Shown here piece by piece: positions 1 to 6,179 of a stretch of DNA of 17,209 bases (its first letter is position 1; each line of letters begins with the position of its first letter). Under the pieces are notes generated by a model. It ran no database searches. It had not been told where the DNA came from and saw only the letters and a program-made list of their open reading frames with translations. The position numbers and the translations under genes were made by a program. The stretch lies in the NCBI GenBank assembly GCA_937902735.1, contig CALELS010000037.1:1-17209 (forward strand), written 5' to 3'. Origin of the DNA: an uncultured Caryophanales bacterium. GTDB lineage: Bacteria > Bacillota_I > Bacilli_A > RFN20 > CAG-826.

Positions 1-39
1 ATCGGTCTCGGCATTCCTGCTGAACCGCTCTTCCGATCT
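1..39. other. Illumina adapter remnant, not biological sequence
   Basis: These bases match the 3' part of the Illumina paired-end PCR primer 2.0, ending in the familiar GCTCTTCCGATCT. The match runs to position 39, and genuine coding sequence begins at position 40 or 41, where a glycosyltransferase reading frame is cut off. This is an untrimmed adapter at the end of an assembled contig. It should be removed before any end-based analysis such as circularity or terminal repeat tests. The match is from memory of the adapter sequence and is long enough that chance is not a realistic alternative. Confidence 0.97.
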
Positions 40-40
40 T

Positions 41-751
41 CGATTCCATTAATAATACAGGCGTACCAACCGATAATGCTTCGTTTGGTGTAAATCCATA
101 TGATTCAGAAGTAGATAATTGTGCTACTATATCTGCCATTTTTAAATAACCAATAATATCTAATGTTGGGTTCATATAAATTATATTAGGATTATCTATT
201 TCGTTAGTATCATCAGTAAATATAAGCCATAGATAACGAAGTTTTGCTTTATTTAATTTATTACCTATTTTTATAATATTTTCTTTTCCTTTTTCGCTAG
301 TCAATCTTGTAGCGCTAACAATCAATAAAGTTTTTTCTGACTTGTCTATTTCAATTGGATTATATATACACTCAGCTTCTATACCACTTAGTTCTGTAAA
401 TGATGCACATGCTTGTTTACTAACACCTATAAATTTTGTTATTTTAGGATTAATAACCGGTTTCATATTTTGAAGTTTGTAATCTAAATGAATTATTTGA
501 ATATATTCTTCTGCGTCTACGTAATCAATAATAGTCGGTTTATAATTAAAAAATGCTTTTTCACATTTAATTCGCTCACCATTCCATTTTTTAACTCTTA
601 CATATTTTTTTAATCTATTTATTTGATTATCATTACCTATTGTATAATAAACAGTGATGTCAAAATCGTAATATTTTTTAGCAATATAATAAAAGAATGT
701 CTCAACACCACCGATTTCATTTAACATATAAAAGTAAAATATGTTTTTCAT
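41..751 (-). CDS. Glycosyltransferase, GT-B fold, GT4-like, 3' end missing
   Basis: The frame is open from an ATG at 751 for 237 codons until it runs into the adapter, so the C-terminus is missing. The N-terminus carries a glycine-containing loop (NEIGGVETFF, residues 11-20) as in GT-B enzymes. The start of the second domain is at about 142-155 (LLIVSATRLTSEKG), where the Arg and Lys usually contact the nucleotide-sugar phosphates. The GT4 signature E-x7-E is seen at Glu216 and Glu224 in ESYGFTPNEAL. Such enzymes transfer a sugar from an activated donor to an acceptor; neither can be told here. The start overlaps the stop of the upstream gene as ATGA (748-751) and has a GAAAGGAG site in front. 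It forms a pair with the GT-A enzyme upstream. Confidence 0.88.
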
Positions 752-1536
752 TGTATATATTCTCCTTTCACTATATTATTTAAAACAACTTCCAATCTCC
801 AATCTCTATGGTTTACACAACATTCCGAATTGCAATCTAAATCCATTAAATCTGCAGCGTATCTATACATGCTACTTTTCCATTTACCATTATGCTTGTT
901 TTGATTCTCTACTCTACTACATGAATTAATATTATTTCTATTCCATACTATAATAGGTTCCTCGCAACTAACTATTGTCTCCAAAACATCACATTGTTTT
1001 ATATGTTGCACTACGTCCTCCATTAAAGTATTTTCAGGAAAATCTACAACTAAATTACTTTTAATACATTTTGTCCAACAAGCAACATATAAGCTATCAA
1101 CTAATTCTTTTTGTGTATTTCTTATCATTGGCTGATATGACAAATTATTATTAATTAAGCAATTATAAGATAAACTAACACAATCAGGTTTATTATTTTG
1201 TTCTATAATATTATATATTGTTTCTAAACATTTATTGTTATTTAACCAATCGTCATTATCTATAAACATAGTATATTCACTATCAATATCATAATGAATA
1301 CCTATATTTCTTGTACCACCATTCCACAATTTCTTTCCAGGTTCAATTATGATTATATTGTCATATTGTTTAGACAAGTCTTTAACTCTATCTAATGAAC
1401 CATCAGTGCTTAAATCATCAATTACTAATAAAATATAATCTTTAAATGTCTGATCTTCTACAGATTTAATACATTTTTCCACATATTCAATACAATTGTA
1501 GTTTGGTATTATGATTTTAAAAAAGTATCTGTTCAT
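748..1536 (-). CDS. Glycosyltransferase, family 2, GT-A fold
   Basis: This 262-residue protein begins with the typical GT2 opening (FKIIIPNYNCIEYVEKCI, about residues 6-23). It has the nucleotide-binding DDLSTDGS at 40-47, the NGGTRNIG segment at 72-79 and the metal-binding DND/DD cluster in FIDNDDW (91-97). This length covers the catalytic domain with a short C-terminal extension; I see no membrane helix. GT2 enzymes use a nucleotide-diphospho-sugar; donor and acceptor cannot be read from sequence. A GAGGT site precedes the ATG. Its stop overlaps the next glycosyltransferase start, so the two are probably translated together. Possible roles are modification of host surface glycans, of virion proteins or of modified phage DNA bases. 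Confidence 0.9.
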   Translation of the reverse strand: MNRYFFKIIIPNYNCIEYVEKCIKSVEDQTFKDYILLVIDDLSTDGSLDRVKDLSKQYDNIIIIEPGKKLWNGGTRNIGIHYDIDSEYTMFIDNDDWLNNNKCLETIYNIIEQNNKPDCVSLSYNCLINNNLSYQPMIRNTQKELVDSLYVACWTKCIKSNLVVDFPENTLMEDVVQHIKQCDVLETIVSCEEPIIVWNRNNINSCSRVENQNKHNGKWKSSMYRYAADLMDLDCNSECCVNHRDWRLEVVLNNIVKGEYIQ

Positions 1537-1550
1537 TATTTTACCTCATT

Positions 1551-2195
1551 TCAATATTCTTTAACTTGTATCATAGTATCTTTAACAGCCCAAGCACCAC
1601 TAACAAATAAATCTATCCTACCGTTACTCATACTAGACCCACAAGAATCTAAAACGATAGCTGGGTAATCAACCCCATCAATATTTAATATAAGTTCATC
1701 GTAGTATTTGTAAGTTCTAACACCATCTGCTAAAGACCAACCATATCTAGTCAAGTAATTAGTCGCTGTAGCGATCACTAATTTACCATTATAAGTATAC
1801 CAACCCTTGTCATTAACACCAAAATCCCAGCTGCAAAGTCCACTTCCTGTGCAATTACCTGTTCCGTACCCATCATTAGCATAAAAACTGGTCATACGAG
1901 TCTCATATGCATCTCTTGTAAGCTCTTTAACAGGCTCTTCATCAACTACTTCTTCAATAATTGGCTCAGATTGCACTTCAGAAGCACTCTCAACTGGCTT
2001 TTCTGGCTCTTTTTCCTCAATTTTTGTCTCTCTTACCTCTTTAAAACGCTCTCTGTGAGCCATTTTAACGGCCTTCTCAGCGTCTTTTGTATAAGCATGA
2101 CAAATTATATAAGTTCCTCCATAAATAACCGTTAGAGCAAGCGTAATCATGCTCAAAACGGCTAAAATTCTATAATTAAAAATTCCTTTCCTCAT
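1551..2195 (-). CDS. Membrane-anchored double-psi beta-barrel (3D/RlpA-like) protein
   Basis: The 214-residue protein has a short basic N-terminus, one membrane segment at about residues 9-33, an acidic and proline-rich stalk at about 55-92 (repeated E, P and V), and a compact C-terminal domain at 98-214. That domain carries features of double-psi beta-barrels of the 3D/RlpA/MltA type: a buried ATAT strand (142-145), VLDSCG (181-186) and RIDLFV (193-198), with Asp183 and Asp195 in the places of the conserved acidic residues. Cys115, Cys121 and Cys185 could form a disulfide outside the cell. The family generally acts on, or binds, peptidoglycan. The arrangement suggests a domain held outside the membrane on a stalk. 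Function as a lytic enzyme or in superinfection exclusion is inference. Its AAGGAG site lies in the end of the preceding tiny gene. Confidence 0.65.
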   Translation of the reverse strand: MRKGIFNYRILAVLSMITLALTVIYGGTYIICHAYTKDAEKAVKMAHRERFKEVRETKIEEKEPEKPVESASEVQSEPIIEEVVDEEPVKELTRDAYETRMTSFYANDGYGTGNCTGSGLCSWDFGVNDKGWYTYNGKLVIATATNYLTRYGWSLADGVRTYKYYDELILNIDGVDYPAIVLDSCGSSMSNGRIDLFVSGAWAVKDTMIQVKEY

Positions 2196-2207
2196 AATAT
2201 ATAAATT

Positions 2208-2330
2208 TCACTCCTTTTTATCTTCTTTATACTCTTCTTTGTAATCTTCTTCATCAATTTTAGATGCTGCTAAAAAACACCACATAATAAATCCTACAAA
2301 TAAAAATAACATAAGCCACCAAAATATCAT
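2208..2330 (-). CDS. Tiny single-pass membrane protein (40 aa)
   Basis: A 40-residue frame starts at an ATG that overlaps the stop of the upstream gene as ATGA (2327-2330). It ends in a TGA joined to the AAGGAG site of the next gene, so it exactly fills the space between its neighbours. Residues 2-22 are strongly hydrophobic and tryptophan-rich (IFWWLMLFLFVGF onward). The rest is a highly charged tail rich in Asp, Glu, Lys and Tyr (residues 25-40). This looks like a membrane microprotein with a cytoplasmic or exposed charged tail. No family is recognised. The tight junctions on both sides are the main reason to call it a gene. Confidence 0.7.
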   Translation of the reverse strand: MIFWWLMLFLFVGFIMWCFLAASKIDEEDYKEEYKEDKKE

Positions 2331-2542
2331 TTTCTAATACCTCTTTTCTTTACTAATGGCTTGTCAAATTCTACATACATAGTGCACTGGTTATCATTTC
2401 CAACAACCATACATTCCTGATATATATTTCTATCTAAAGTATCAATAGCTGTATAAGAATACCTTTCATCTTCAAAATTAAATATAAATTCATAAGGTTG
2501 TCCTCTACCTTCTATTGGTCTTTTTCTCGCCCATAATTCCAT
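2327..2542 (-). CDS. Hypothetical phage protein, 71 aa
   Basis: No family recognised. The protein begins MELWARKRP, has a central part rich in aromatic and acidic residues that probably folds as beta strands (YEFIFNFEDERYSY, about 17-30; CTMYVEFDKP, about 53-62), and ends in a basic tail (KKRGIRK). No membrane segment or cysteine pair is evident. The ATG has a GGAGGATAAATA-type ribosome binding site in front. The stop overlaps the start of the 40-residue membrane protein, so the two are likely translated together. Confidence 0.65.
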   Translation of the reverse strand: MELWARKRPIEGRGQPYEFIFNFEDERYSYTAIDTLDRNIYQECMVVGNDNQCTMYVEFDKPLVKKRGIRK

Positions 2543-2553
2543 TATTTATCCTC

Positions 2554-2814
2554 CTAATCAAATATCGTTTGGCCTATGTATTCAACACTAAATTCGTTTG
2601 CAAAATACATATCAACAACTGTAATAACATCATCAGTTTCTATCTTACAGTATTCTTTAAAGGATTTAATATGTTGTAAATAATTTCTTCTATTTCCCCG
2701 TACCCTTACTGACTTTAATTTTCCATCTTCGTATCTTAAATCAATAACCTTTAAACCATCAAATTTAATATTATAATCTTTGCTATAATCTCTTACCATT
2801 GTTATATCTATCAT
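2554..2814 (-). CDS. Hypothetical phage protein, 86 aa
   Basis: No family recognised. The 86-residue protein is mixed in charge with a basic middle (SVRVRGNRRNYLQHIKSF, about 35-52), which could contact nucleic acid, followed by an acidic, hydrophobic C-terminal part. There is no membrane helix. The ATG is preceded by a GGAG-containing site (GAGTGAGGGAGATATG), and a 22-base gap separates it from the upstream gene. Two further in-frame ATG-like positions exist near the start (M1 and M6), but the first has the better spacing to the site. Confidence 0.6.
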   Translation of the reverse strand: MIDITMVRDYSKDYNIKFDGLKVIDLRYEDGKLKSVRVRGNRRNYLQHIKSFKEYCKIETDDVITVVDMYFANEFSVEYIGQTIFD

Positions 2815-2836
2815 ATCTCCCTCACTCCTCTACTTT

Positions 2837-3082
2837 TTATAATCTGTCTAAACACCTTAATTCTAATTTTTCATTCTTTAGCTGCTCTTCTAATAGTTTG
2901 ATTTTTAATTCTTTATTTTCTTTCTGATAAGATTTTATAAGATTAGGGTATCTTAAGCTTTCGTTTATCTTCGTAATATCCTTCCTAATCTCAAAATACT
3001 TAAACTGCTCTTCAATAGGTAGGCTATCAAAATTATCTACAAAAAATCCAATGATCTGAACATTAGCATCATCGAACCACAT
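2837..3082 (-). CDS. Hypothetical protein with C-terminal coiled coil, 81 aa
   Basis: No family recognised. Residues 1-45 are mixed and aromatic-rich. Residues about 48-78 are a Lys/Glu/Leu-rich stretch (SYQKENKELKIKLLEEQL) with the spacing of a coiled coil, suggesting that it forms dimers or binds a partner. The ATG follows GAGGTGATTAT, the same ribosome binding motif that precedes the next tiny gene upstream. The gap to that gene is only nine bases. Confidence 0.6.
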   Translation of the reverse strand: MWFDDANVQIIGFFVDNFDSLPIEEQFKYFEIRKDITKINESLRYPNLIKSYQKENKELKIKLLEEQLKNEKLELRCLDRL

Positions 3083-3091
3083 ATAATCACC

Positions 3092-3184
3092 TCACAATAG
3101 TATATTTGCTATCATTATAACAACAAATGCAATTAAAGCCAATATTATTGCTACAATGCTGAATATATAAAATATAGTTTCCAT
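3092..3184 (-). CDS. Tiny membrane protein (30 aa)
   Basis: A 30-residue frame that is almost wholly hydrophobic (METIFYIFSIVAIILALIAF and on), a single membrane helix with practically no tail. It starts with a perfect GAGGTGATTAT site seven bases before the ATG, identical to the one used by the next gene, and its TGA sits in that next site. It fills what would otherwise be an unexplained 120-base gap. No family recognised. The size and composition resemble type I toxin-like or phage membrane microproteins, but that is not evidence of toxicity. Confidence 0.6.
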   Translation of the reverse strand: METIFYIFSIVAIILALIAFVVIMIANILL

Positions 3185-3200
3185 ATAATCACCTCATCAT

Positions 3201-3419
3201 TTATAATCTATTATTTACCCCTATGCTAGCATAGACTGCACTATCTATTTGTCTTTCTAAAGAATCTGACCCTATATGTTTAAGTTTTTCTAACTCCTTT
3301 ATTTTCAGTTCATGGTGTTTTATATCAAATTGCTTTATTTCTTCTTTTTGTTCTTCGTTTAATAACATATATAGCATTTTGTCTATTCTTTCAATTTTAT
3401 GTATTATTTCATCACTCAT
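3201..3419 (-). CDS. Hypothetical charged helical protein, 72 aa
   Basis: No family recognised. The protein starts MSDEIIHKIERI and is rich in Glu and Lys with heptad-like leucine and isoleucine spacing across residues 5-50 (for example EIKQFDIKHHELKIKELEKL), suggesting a long amphipathic helix or coiled coil. It follows the next 72-residue gene with only two bases between stop and start. Both genes share a 19-base identical stretch around the start codon (3407-3425 and 3628-3646). Confidence 0.6.
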   Translation of the reverse strand: MSDEIIHKIERIDKMLYMLLNEEQKEEIKQFDIKHHELKIKELEKLKHIGSDSLERQIDSAVYASIGVNNRL

Positions 3420-3425
3420 TTTTAT
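3407..3425. repeat. 19-base start-site repeat, copy 1
   Basis: This stretch is identical to 3628-3646. On the minus strand it reads ATAAAAATGAGTGATGAAA and covers the spacer and first codons (Met-Ser-Asp-Glu) of two consecutive genes of equal length. It may reflect duplication of a gene start, or recombination between gene ends. Confidence 0.8.
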
Positions 3426-3640
3426 GCCTCACTTTTAAATGCTTTATTGATTGTGCTATTAATATTACCTAACGCACTTTCTATCTGAGAATTATACCAA
3501 TCCAATACCTCATATAAATCATAACCATTATATAACATTCTTATAGCTCTTTTATAATCGTAACCATACCCGCCTACAATAATTGCTGCTTCCACAAATT
3601 GCATAATGTTATTTAATCTTTTTTCAGTTTCATCACTCAT
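3422..3640 (-). CDS. Hypothetical protein, 72 aa, MSDE start
   Basis: No family recognised. It has the same length (219 bases) and the same first four residues as its downstream neighbour, but the rest is different: a glycine- and tyrosine-rich middle (VGGYGYDYKRAIRMLYNGY, about 22-40) and a C-terminal QIESALGNINSTI. The YD-K-RAI-ML-NGY pattern is compatible with a small helical fold. A GAGGAGTGATG site formed by the end of the upstream membrane protein gene serves its ATG. Apart from the shared start, only a weak QI(D/E)SA match links the two 72-residue proteins. Confidence 0.6.
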   Translation of the reverse strand: MSDETEKRLNNIMQFVEAAIIVGGYGYDYKRAIRMLYNGYDLYEVLDWYNSQIESALGNINSTINKAFKSEA

Positions 3641-3646
3641 TTTTAT
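3628..3646. repeat. 19-base start-site repeat, copy 2
   Basis: Identical to 3407-3425, 221 bases away, which is one gene length plus two bases. It covers the ribosome-binding-site spacer and the first codons of the upstream of the two 72-residue genes. Confidence 0.8.
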
Positions 3647-3649
3647 ACA

Positions 3650-3811
3650 TCACTCCTCTGCTTTTTCACAAATCTTTAATAATAAAATAATTATTAATAA
3701 CTGATTAGCCAAAACACACATAATTAAATCGTTGTTTGTTATAGCAGAAATATATAACATTATTATCGCTACCCAACATAATATATTTATTGTTTTATCT
3801 TCTACTAACAT
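3650..3811 (-). CDS. Small membrane protein, two helices (53 aa)
   Basis: A 53-residue frame fills the gap between two clearer genes. It has two hydrophobic stretches (about residues 9-24 and 29-47) separated by a short polar turn (TNND) and a charged end (KICEKAEE), so it is likely a hairpin in the membrane. The ATG lies eleven bases after GAGGTG at the end of the upstream gene. Its own TGA is fused to the GAGGAG site of the next gene. No family recognised. Confidence 0.6.
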   Translation of the reverse strand: MLVEDKTINILCWVAIIMLYISAITNNDLIMCVLANQLLIIILLLKICEKAEE

Positions 3812-3818
3812 ACTATAT

Positions 3819-4202
3819 CTACACCTCACTTTTTAATTTATACTCGTCATTCAACATCTGATTAAAAGTAACAACAGACACTATATCGATTGTATCTAAA
3901 GGTTTATTATCAACAGTTATGTATTTAAAATTGCCATCCCTATCATAACTAGCATTAACAATATAATATTGATCTGATATATATTTTCCTTGTTTATATC
4001 TAACATAATCTCCTGTTAAAATCAGTTTCTTTATATCAGGATCAGAGTTTATTATTTCATCTGGAGTTATTACATTTTTATAGCCAGTATCATGGTCGTA
4101 AGCTATATATCTGTCAATAACTATCATGCCTAAAGATTTAATCTCATAATCAATAAATTTAGCTATACCATATTTAGTACGTACATAATCACCTATTTCC
4201 AT
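3819..4202 (-). CDS. Two-module SH3/KOW-like phage protein, 127 aa
   Basis: The protein has two similar small modules that each begin with a Gly-Asp-Tyr-Val motif: GDYVRTKYGIAKFID near residues 4-18 and LILTGDYVRYKQGKY near 60-74. It ends with VSVVTFNQM. I recall this build, with a GDYVRT start and a final 'VVT' motif, in many hypothetical proteins of Firmicutes phages and prophages; the role is unknown. The 168-residue protein at 8374-8880 appears to be a distant copy. Strand-rich composition with glycine turns suggests SH3- or KOW-like barrels. The start has a GAAGGTGG site that lies inside a possible small frame upstream. Confidence 0.6.
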   Translation of the reverse strand: MEIGDYVRTKYGIAKFIDYEIKSLGMIVIDRYIAYDHDTGYKNVITPDEIINSDPDIKKLILTGDYVRYKQGKYISDQYYIVNASYDRDGNFKYITVDNKPLDTIDIVSVVTFNQMLNDEYKLKSEV

Positions 4203-4278
4203 TATTAACCACCTTCACTATATCATTAATCCATTTCTTAACAGTTTGCATATCTAGTCTCAATTCTTCTATATGCAT
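4189..4278 (-). CDS. Possible microprotein, 29 aa
   Basis: A short frame (MHIEELRLDM..., ending in VNNGNR) starts at an ATG seven bases after GGAG and overlaps the next gene by 14 bases. It would be a single amphipathic helix. It is called mainly because it and its neighbour fill a 160-base space that would be exceptional in this compact stretch. It could equally be untranslated leader for the GDYVRT protein. Confidence 0.35.
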   Translation of the reverse strand: MHIEELRLDMQTVKKWINDIVKVVNNGNR

Positions 4279-4279
4279 A

Positions 4280-4360
4280 TCACAACTCCAAATATTCAAT
4301 AAAATGATCCAAATTATCAACCATACTAGATAGATATGCAGTTTCATCTATAAATTCCAC
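4280..4360 (-). CDS. Possible microprotein with GTG start, 26 aa
   Basis: A GTG at 4360 is eight bases after a strong AAAGGAG site at the end of the upstream gene and opens a 26-codon frame (MEFIDETAYLSS..., ending FIEYLEL). The product would be acidic and helical. The next possible start (4278) follows one base after its stop. Without the GTG start, the good ribosome binding site would have no gene to serve. Confidence 0.4.
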   Translation of the reverse strand: MEFIDETAYLSSMVDNLDHFIEYLEL

Positions 4361-4364
4361 AAAA

Positions 4365-4622
4365 TCACTCCTTTCTTTTTATGTAATTTACCCAATTAGA
4401 ACTACGATCGCCACCATGTCTCGCTATTTCAAAAGCTTTCTTTTTATCAACTTTATCTTTTTCAATTTCGAATAAAATCTCTTTAATATTATCTTCTCCA
4501 TCAGCTACTGATATAATATATAAATTATCTTCTTCAATAACGACTATATGCATATAAGATGGAATCATAAAAGCTTTACTGACAGTTCCGGATAAATAAT
4601 TTATTGTGATAATAATTTTCAT
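4365..4622 (-). CDS. Hypothetical phage protein, 85 aa
   Basis: No family recognised. Strand-forming hydrophobic runs occupy the first two thirds (MKIIITINYLSGTV at 1-14; HIVVIEEDNLYIISV at 25-39), followed by a charged helix (DKVDKKKAFEIARHG) and a C-terminal GGDRSSNWVNYIKRKE. There is no membrane helix. The start overlaps no other gene. The ribosome binding site is weak (AGAGGTATAT, GAGG about five bases before the ATG). Confidence 0.6.
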   Translation of the reverse strand: MKIIITINYLSGTVSKAFMIPSYMHIVVIEEDNLYIISVADGEDNIKEILFEIEKDKVDKKKAFEIARHGGDRSSNWVNYIKRKE

Positions 4623-4630
4623 ATATACCT

Positions 4631-4987
4631 CTATAAATATAAATTATGATAGTAATCACCGTCTAAATTAAGTTTATGTTCTTCAACTATTTTATTTAAA
4701 TCTTCAATAAAAGGCATACCATCACATCTTCCATATTTTTTAAGATATCTAGCAATATAATCTTTTCTGTACTTTTCATTTCTTTTATCATCGGTTAAGA
4801 CCTCAATTAAAGGAATATCAACTATTGCTAATTGTTTTCTATTCATATCTTCCATTTGTTGTAAATATTGAATATAACATTGTGTTATTCTATTAAAATC
4901 AACTTTTCTTTGAATTAATTTTGTATAAAACAATTCTTCATAATCTCTATATGTAGTCTCTTCCACTCCATCAATTATTTTTATCAT
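4631..4987 (-). CDS. Hypothetical phage protein, 118 aa
   Basis: No family recognised. The 118-residue protein is mostly helical by composition, with many charged and aromatic residues (for example YIQYLQQMEDMNRKQL at about 38-53 and YRKDYIARYLKKYGR at about 73-87). There are only two cysteines and no membrane segment. The ATG follows TAGGAG by seven bases. It lies in a chain of similar unknown genes read in the same direction. Confidence 0.65.
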   Translation of the reverse strand: MIKIIDGVEETTYRDYEELFYTKLIQRKVDFNRITQCYIQYLQQMEDMNRKQLAIVDIPLIEVLTDDKRNEKYRKDYIARYLKKYGRCDGMPFIEDLNKIVEEHKLNLDGDYYHNLYL

Positions 4988-4995
4988 ATAAACTC

Positions 4996-5526
4996 CTAAA
5001 TTATTTCTTTAATATCTTCTTTTAAAAATTCTAAATTCTCAGTAGGAGAAGTAGAAATAGATTCAGACCCTAATCCCCATTGATTATCTATAACACAATA
5101 ACTCATGAATTCAAATAGCATTTCGTGATCTAATACATAAAAATTGTTATGCTTAGTAGCCCATTTATCTATAAAATAACAACACTCGCCAATATTTTTA
5201 TTTATATCTCCGTATTTATACTCTTTATCATATCTAAATGTTAAACTGATGTTTTTACTTATAACACCTGGTTCATCTTCATAAACAAAAGGCAATTGAA
5301 ATAACATATGTATTTCTGTTAATGGCAAAACCTCATCACCTCTTAACTTTGCTTCTATTGTATCCTCAATACCTTTTCTGGGTATAATTAGCATACCCCA
5401 TCCTGTTTTTATATTTTCTAAATCTTTCCTATTAAATGGATATTTGTCCCTTAAAAAATATGCAAAGTTCATCCACTTAATCATTTCCTCAAAATTATAA
5501 TATTTTCCTTCACTATTGTCACTCAT
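4996..5526 (-). CDS. Hypothetical phage protein, 176 aa
   Basis: This is the largest unrecognised protein of the small-gene block. It starts MSDNSEGKYYNFEEMIKWMN and carries an aromatic-rich central part with probable beta strands (ISLTFRYDKEYKYGD, about 93-107) and a helical C-terminus. The start overlaps the stop of the upstream gene as ATGA (5523-5526), and that upstream gene end supplies a GGAGGATATAAA site, so start choice is firm. No membrane segment, signal peptide or metal motif is seen. It may be the lead protein of this sub-cluster, but no function can be assigned. Confidence 0.7.
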   Translation of the reverse strand: MSDNSEGKYYNFEEMIKWMNFAYFLRDKYPFNRKDLENIKTGWGMLIIPRKGIEDTIEAKLRGDEVLPLTEIHMLFQLPFVYEDEPGVISKNISLTFRYDKEYKYGDINKNIGECCYFIDKWATKHNNFYVLDHEMLFEFMSYCVIDNQWGLGSESISTSPTENLEFLKEDIKEII

Positions 5527-5777
5527 TTTATATCCTCCTTATCTAACCATTTATAAAAATCTTCTAAATCTTTTTTATTTTCTATTCTAAACGATTTATC
5601 TTTTCCACTATGTCTAGTTTTCAAATAAAATATTATACCATCTCTTGTATCAAGAGTAAACCACAATTTAAAATCCAAATATTTTGGCATTTTTCTGTCA
5701 TTTAAAGCTGAACATTCCTTCCATGAATTATTAGCCATAACATAATCAATTAAATCTTTAAGATCCTGACTCGTCAT
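5523..5777 (-). CDS. Hypothetical phage protein, 84 aa
   Basis: No family recognised. It starts MTSQDLKDLIDYVMAN, has a middle with probable strands (LDFKLWFTLDTRDGIIFYL, about 34-52) and ends in an acidic helix (KKDLEDFYKWLDKEDIK). Both ends are ATGA overlaps with the neighbouring genes (5774-5777 and 5523-5526), which fixes the start and suggests translational coupling. Confidence 0.65.
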   Translation of the reverse strand: MTSQDLKDLIDYVMANNSWKECSALNDRKMPKYLDFKLWFTLDTRDGIIFYLKTRHSGKDKSFRIENKKDLEDFYKWLDKEDIK

Positions 5778-6043
5778 ATATTTACTCCCATTTTTAATTC
5801 TTGTATTCTTTTTAATTCTGTTTCAATAAAATCTGCTAAACTACCTTGATAAGTTTCTCGTAAATATTCTAACTCATAACTTTTAAAATCTTTTTCTAAT
5901 TCATTTATGATATTATTTAGTCTTTCTATTTCTCGCAAAATCACTTGAATTGCTTGGTATCTATTTTCTTTTTGCCATTCTTCTAAATTAAAATCGTCTT
6001 TTGAAGTATGCTCTAAATATAGTCTTGCTTCTTCTATTTTCAC
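5774..6043 (-). CDS. Hypothetical helical phage protein, 89 aa, GTG start
   Basis: The GTG at 6043 starts MKIEEARLYLEHTS and continues into a helix with YQAIQVILREIERLNNIINE (about 29-48), a pattern that I recall in short proteins of Firmicutes phages ('AI.TVL.EL'). Heptad-like leucines suggest a coiled coil. The start follows AAAGGAAGTGAT. The upstream frame (5988-6179) overlaps it by 56 bases, unusual here; the GTGATAAAGAGTGA junction shows what a normal four-base GTGA overlap would look like if the upstream gene were shifted by one base. Confidence 0.65.
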   Translation of the reverse strand: MKIEEARLYLEHTSKDDFNLEEWQKENRYQAIQVILREIERLNNIINELEKDFKSYELEYLRETYQGSLADFIETELKRIQELKMGVNI

Positions 6044-6179
6044 TCTTTATCACTTCCTTTGTATTTTCTTTTATAAAGTTTACAATAGTTGTGATTTCAT
6101 CTTGATACATTTCAACATAACCTGTTTGTTGCAATATTGCGTATATTGTTCTCCAAGCCTTTATTATTTCTTTGTTCAC
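5988..6179 (-). CDS. Hypothetical protein, 63 aa, probably frameshifted near its end
   Basis: The frame starts at a GTG (6179) that overlaps the stop of the upstream gene as GTGA. Residues 1-40 (MNKEIIKAWRTIYAILQQTG and on to VNFIKENTK) look like a normal small helical protein. The last 18 or so residues lie over the next gene and are basic and unlike the rest. A one-base gain in the A-rich run near 6070 would instead give an ending GSDKE, the same type of ending as the two upstream genes (GSDEK and FGDKE), with a GTGA overlap at 6040-6043. The C-terminus shown here may therefore be an artefact or a recent mutation. Confidence 0.5.
   Translation of the reverse strand: MNKEIIKAWRTIYAILQQTGYVEMYQDEITTIVNFIKENTKEVIKSENRRSKTIFRAYFKRRF

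Noticed and set aside
741..929. Plus-strand frames (also at 7862, 8697, 11654, 12802, 13133 and 14781)
   Set aside because: Each lies opposite a well-supported minus-strand gene, lacks a ribosome binding site and has composition typical of antisense reading.
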